Below, piece after piece: positions 61,285 through 64,000 of a stretch of DNA of 64,000 nt. Position numbers and translations under genes: made by a program. The notes below the pieces were generated by a model that saw nothing but the letters and a program-made list of their open reading frames with translations, ran no database searches and was not told where the DNA came from. Within the stretch, counting starts at the first letter, position 1; each line of letters opens with the position of its first letter. Origin of the DNA: Paenibacillus sp. LHD-117 (GTDB lineage Bacteria; Bacillota; Bacilli; Paenibacillales; Paenibacillaceae); assembly GCF_030929555.1 (NCBI RefSeq), contig NZ_JAVFVT010000005.1:62001-126000 (forward strand), read 5' to 3'.

Positions 61285-62301
61285 TTACGCGCCTCCCCTC
61301 CGCATGAGATATAGGAAGTACGGTCCGCCCGCGATCGCCATGATAATGCCGGCGGGAATCTGCAGCGGACTGAAGAACGTGCGGCCCGCCGTATCCGCGA
61401 CGAGCAGGATAAGCGCCCCCGAGAATAATCCGAGCGGCAGACTGAACCGGTAATCGGAGCCGATGAGCAATCGTGCGATGTGCGGCACGACGAGGCCGAC
61501 GAACCCGACGAGGCCGACCGTCGAGACCGACACCGCCGCAAGATAGACGGCAACGAGCGAGAGCAAGAATCGCACGTGATTTAGATTTTGGCCCAAATGA
61601 TGCGCCGTCTGCTCCCCTAACCTCAAAATATTGGCTTTCCGGATGCAGAAGATCGCCGCGATCCAGCCTACGATCGAATATGGCAGAATGACCATAACGT
61701 CGTCCATGCCTTTGCCGTTCAGGCTTCCGTTCAGCCATTGGAGCGCGCTCGGCAGCCGTTCGCTGTACAGGATCGACAACAGGCCGATGACGCCGCCGAA
61801 TACCGCATTGACCGCGACTCCGGAGAGAATGATCCGTATGGGCGTGAACCCCCCGCCTTTCTTCCAAGCCATGGCATACATCATGATCGCCGCGATACCG
61901 CCTCCGACGATGGCCGCCAGCGGAAGCATCGAGGAATAGGCCGGCATGACGAGCAAAATAAACAACGCGGCAACCGCCGCCCCGCTGGATACCCCGGTAA
62001 GCCCGGGGTCCGCCAGCGGATTCTGCATGACGGCTTGAAGCAGCGCGCCAGACGCCGCCAGATTGGCTCCGATGATCAGCGCGAGCGTCACTCTGGGAAT
62101 CCGGATATCCCAAAGAATCGTTGTCGCTCTGTCATCGCCTAGTCCGATCACCGTCATGAACGTCTCCATCGGGAAGAACCGGACGCTGCCGATGCCGATG
62201 GCGGTAACCGCCGCCATCAGTAGCAGCAAGGCCGCCGCCGCGATCAGCACGATTCTGCCCTTCCCTCTTTTCCCTTCCGCCAGCTCGCCCCGTCCCATCA
62301 T
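61285..62301 (-). CDS. FecCD-family iron/haem permease
   Basis: 338-residue permease with about ten segments. DIRIPRVTLALIIGANLAAS and the following QAVMQNPLADPGLTGVSSGA are the FecCD core; GLVVPHIARLLIG lies near the C-terminal coupling helix. It overlaps the binding-protein gene by 1 nt (shared TGATG-like junction). Likely a homodimer in the membrane. Confidence 0.94.
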   Translation of the reverse strand: MMGRGELAEGKRGKGRIVLIAAAALLLLMAAVTAIGIGSVRFFPMETFMTVIGLGDDRATTILWDIRIPRVTLALIIGANLAASGALLQAVMQNPLADPGLTGVSSGAAVAALFILLVMPAYSSMLPLAAIVGGGIAAIMMYAMAWKKGGGFTPIRIILSGVAVNAVFGGVIGLLSILYSERLPSALQWLNGSLNGKGMDDVMVILPYSIVGWIAAIFCIRKANILRLGEQTAHHLGQNLNHVRFLLSLVAVYLAAVSVSTVGLVGFVGLVVPHIARLLIGSDYRFSLPLGLFSGALILLVADTAGRTFFSPLQIPAGIIMAIAGGPYFLYLMRRGGA

Positions 62302-63320
62302 TATTCGTACAGGATGCCGGCTAGCTCATTGTAGGCGGATACCGCTTTCGGCAGCGACGCGATACCGAATAGGCCGTAATCGAGCGCGATCAGCTTATCG
62401 TTCTTGAAGGCGTTCAGCTTATCCCAGGCGCCGCCGTTCTTCACGTCTTCCTCCAGCTTCTTGGCTACGGCTTCCGGATCGCCGTGCGCGACCAACAGGA
62501 TGATATCCGGGTTCGCCGTGACTACGCTCTCCATATCGAGCGGCGTGTATGTCTCCGTCAATTTCAGCACGTCGGATACGACGTTTTTGCCGCCAAGGTT
62601 TTTTACCAGGCTGCCCACGTAAGTATTCTCATTCATGAACATCAACGATTCGGCGGAGCCGAACAGAACGAGCACGCTTGGCGCCGTTTTGCCTTCCACC
62701 GCGGCCATGGCGGCTTTCTCGTCCTCGTTGAACTTCTTGATGAGGGCATCCGCTTCCGCTTCCTTCTTGAGCAAGCGGCCCAATACGACCGTGGACAGCT
62801 TCAGTTCATCGAGCGAGTCTGCCGGCAGGTACGCCGTCGGCAACTTCGCGGCCGAGAATTGTTTCTCGAGGTTTTCTTTGATCGAGGCCGGCCCGATGAC
62901 CGCATCCGGCTGCAAACCCGCGATCACCTCCAGATCCGGCTGATGCGAGGAGCCCACGCGCGGCAGCGCGTCGAACGCGGCCGGCAGCTTGCTGCTCGTG
63001 ACCGGCACGCCGGCAGGCGCCACGCCTAGCGCATCGAACAGCTCGGTCAGCGCGACGGACATGGCGATCAGCTTCGTCGGCTCTTGGTTCTTGAACTGCG
63101 CCAGCAGCTCCTCGACTTGCGCTTCGTCCACCAGGTTTTCCGCCGGCGCTTCCGTTGCCGCAGGCTGCTCCGTTGCCTCCGCCGTAGCTTCGGCCGTCGG
63201 CGATGGGGAAGCCGCCTGCTCATTGCCTCCGTTGCCGCCGTTATTGCCGCATGCCGCGGTTAATGCGACGATGACCGCGATCATCGTTAATTTCCAGCTC
63301 ATCAACTTCAACTTCTTCAT
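62301..63320 (-). CDS. Haem/siderophore-binding lipoprotein (IsdE-like)
   Basis: 339 residues from ATG 63320, with TTGGGGG upstream; signal peptide with lipobox TAAC (Cys24), then a Gly/Asn/Ala/Thr-rich linker. The TroA-like fold matches IsdE: IAMSVALTELFDALGVAPAG at the first lobe and LLVAHGDPEAVAKK at the second; IsdE binds haem through a Met and a His, and AMSV and AHGD are in the right regions. A FecB-type siderophore receptor is the alternative, but hugZ in the operon favours haem. Confidence 0.9.
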   Translation of the reverse strand: MKKLKLMSWKLTMIAVIVALTAACGNNGGNGGNEQAASPSPTAEATAEATEQPAATEAPAENLVDEAQVEELLAQFKNQEPTKLIAMSVALTELFDALGVAPAGVPVTSSKLPAAFDALPRVGSSHQPDLEVIAGLQPDAVIGPASIKENLEKQFSAAKLPTAYLPADSLDELKLSTVVLGRLLKKEAEADALIKKFNEDEKAAMAAVEGKTAPSVLVLFGSAESLMFMNENTYVGSLVKNLGGKNVVSDVLKLTETYTPLDMESVVTANPDIILLVAHGDPEAVAKKLEEDVKNGGAWDKLNAFKNDKLIALDYGLFGIASLPKAVSAYNELAGILYE

Positions 63321-63347
63321 TGTTATGCCCCCAATAGAGTAATTAAT

Positions 63348-63366
63348 AATGATAACCGTTATCATT
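63348..63366. promoter_or_regulatory. Fur box of the haem operon
   Basis: AATGATAAC-C-GTTATCATT is a perfect 9-1-9 inverted repeat containing the 7-1-7 Bacillus-type Fur core TGATAAC-n-GTTATCA. It lies 28 bp upstream of the lipoprotein start. Confidence 0.93.
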
Positions 63367-63374
63367 ATAACGAT

Positions 63375-63393
63375 ATTGATTATTATTATCAAT
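63375..63393. promoter_or_regulatory. Second, weaker Fur-like site
   Basis: ATTGATTATTATTATCAAT has imperfect 7-1-7 symmetry (5 of 7 pairs in the core) and lies 8 bp from the strong box, as in tandem Fur sites. The surrounding run is very AT-rich, so it could be chance. Confidence 0.5.
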
Positions 63394-63442
63394 AAGAATT
63401 TTATATGCTATTTTTTTATATATTGATCTTTATACAAACAGC

Positions 63443-63488
63443 AAAGGCCGGCAGTCGCTTCCAGAGCGGGAACTGCCGGACCTTTTTT
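63443..63488 (-). terminator. Terminator after the EamA transporter gene
   Basis: GCCGGCAGT and ACTGCCGGACC arms with extra AAAGG/CCTTT pairing; 14 bp past the EamA stop, isolating it from the haem operon. Confidence 0.85.
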
Positions 63489-63501
63489 ATGTCATGCAGG
63501 A

Positions 63502-64000
63502 TTAACGCTCACGCTGGCCGATACGAGGCCTAACGACCACATTCGTTCCAATGACTCCGGCAATGATGAGCACGGAACCAACAAGGTGGAACCATGTGAA
63601 TGATTCGCCGAGTATGCTTGCTCCTGCCGCGATGGATACGACGGTCGACAGGTTCATGAACACCGCCATTTTCGAAGCTTCGATCTGGGATAGGATGTAG
63701 CTGCCCATCAACGCGGTACCAAGCTGGACGATGCCCAGGAAGAGGATCAAAGAGAGGAACGTACCGCTCGCCAGCGGTGAGACCAAGTCGCCAAGCGTGC
63801 CTCTAGATCCATGCTTAATTAGAGAGATTACGAGAGCCGTTGCGAATCCGACGGCCACCATGAAATAAGCGATCTCGATCGGGCTGAAATGTCTGGAGAT
63901 GGATCTGGCCAGCACGCTGTATGCCGCAAAGGTCAAGCCCGCTAGAAGCAGCAGAAGAATGCCTGACAGATTCGAGAAGTCCAAGCTGCTTCCCTTCATG
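63502..64000 (-). CDS. EamA/DMT-superfamily transporter, C-terminal half (cut by window edge)
   Basis: The visible 165 residues hold one EamA repeat with about five segments (GILLLLLAGLTFAAYSVLAR and LGESFTWFHLVGSVLIIAG). Family members have two such repeats in ~300 residues, so the first half lies beyond position 64000 and the ATG at the edge is probably internal. Substrate unknown. Confidence 0.85.
   Translation of the reverse strand, partial: MKGSSLDFSNLSGILLLLLAGLTFAAYSVLARSISRHFSPIEIAYFMVAVGFATALVISLIKHGSRGTLGDLVSPLASGTFLSLILFLGIVQLGTALMGSYILSQIEASKMAVFMNLSTVVSIAAGASILGESFTWFHLVGSVLIIAGVIGTNVVVRPRIGQRER

Overview
The window reads as chromosome of an endospore-forming Firmicute of the Paenibacillaceae type (Paenibacillus/Cohnella-like; genus is inference). 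The grounds are a GerA-type germinant receptor operon, a CotS/CotSA spore coat pair, S-layer-homology (SLH) proteins, a Gram-positive T-box leader before trpS, and gene groups matching Bacillus clusters (nupNOPQ, mhqR-mhqOD, pucHFG, ywrABCD) in a GC-rich background. I see no rRNA, tRNA, transposase, integrase, phage module or CRISPR array.

Layout. 1-6.7 kb: nucleoside uptake operon (BMP lipoprotein, ATPase, two permeases, nucleoside hydrolase) with a divergent AraC regulator. 6.8-9.7 kb: quinone-stress operon (MhqO-type dioxygenase, MhqD-type esterase, flavin reductase) next to MhqR, each promoter region carrying a matching palindrome. 9.7-10.5 kb: repeat-rich gap. 10.5-19.4 kb: MATE exporter, five-gene ger operon with two B subunits (one internally deleted), SLH beta-propeller protein. 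19.5-24 kb: T-box-controlled trpS, MBL hydrolase, TipA/Mta-like MerR regulator, and a protein ending in about 120 acidic residues. 24-29.4 kb: cotSA-cotS and a GH20 hexosaminidase. 30-39 kb: allantoin degradation (allB-pucF-pucG), an oxidoreductase, and ywrABCD. 39-43.6 kb: amidase, a VapBC pair whose toxin is cut by an amber codon, and an ECF sigma gene broken by a frameshift beside an intact putative anti-sigma gene. 43.8-50.2 kb: two ABC export systems separated by a kilobase of structured repeats. 50.8-59.4 kb: rlmN, secreted and cell-wall proteins, and an AT-rich island with a matrixin-like protease. 59.5-63.4 kb: haem uptake and degradation operon under a clear Fur box. The right edge cuts an EamA transporter.

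The most unusual signals are non-coding. Three intergenic loci (10.0, 29.8 and 47.5 kb) carry the same architecture: two units of about 50 bp in direct orientation followed by two in inverted orientation, with a related TAACGG...TTATT-type core. A separate two-hairpin element of about 97 bp occurs as three good copies and one relic. The most unusual protein is the poly-aspartate protein at 23.3 kb. No complete, recognisably novel multi-gene system was found. Gene calls rest on reading translated sequence against remembered families; no searches were run.
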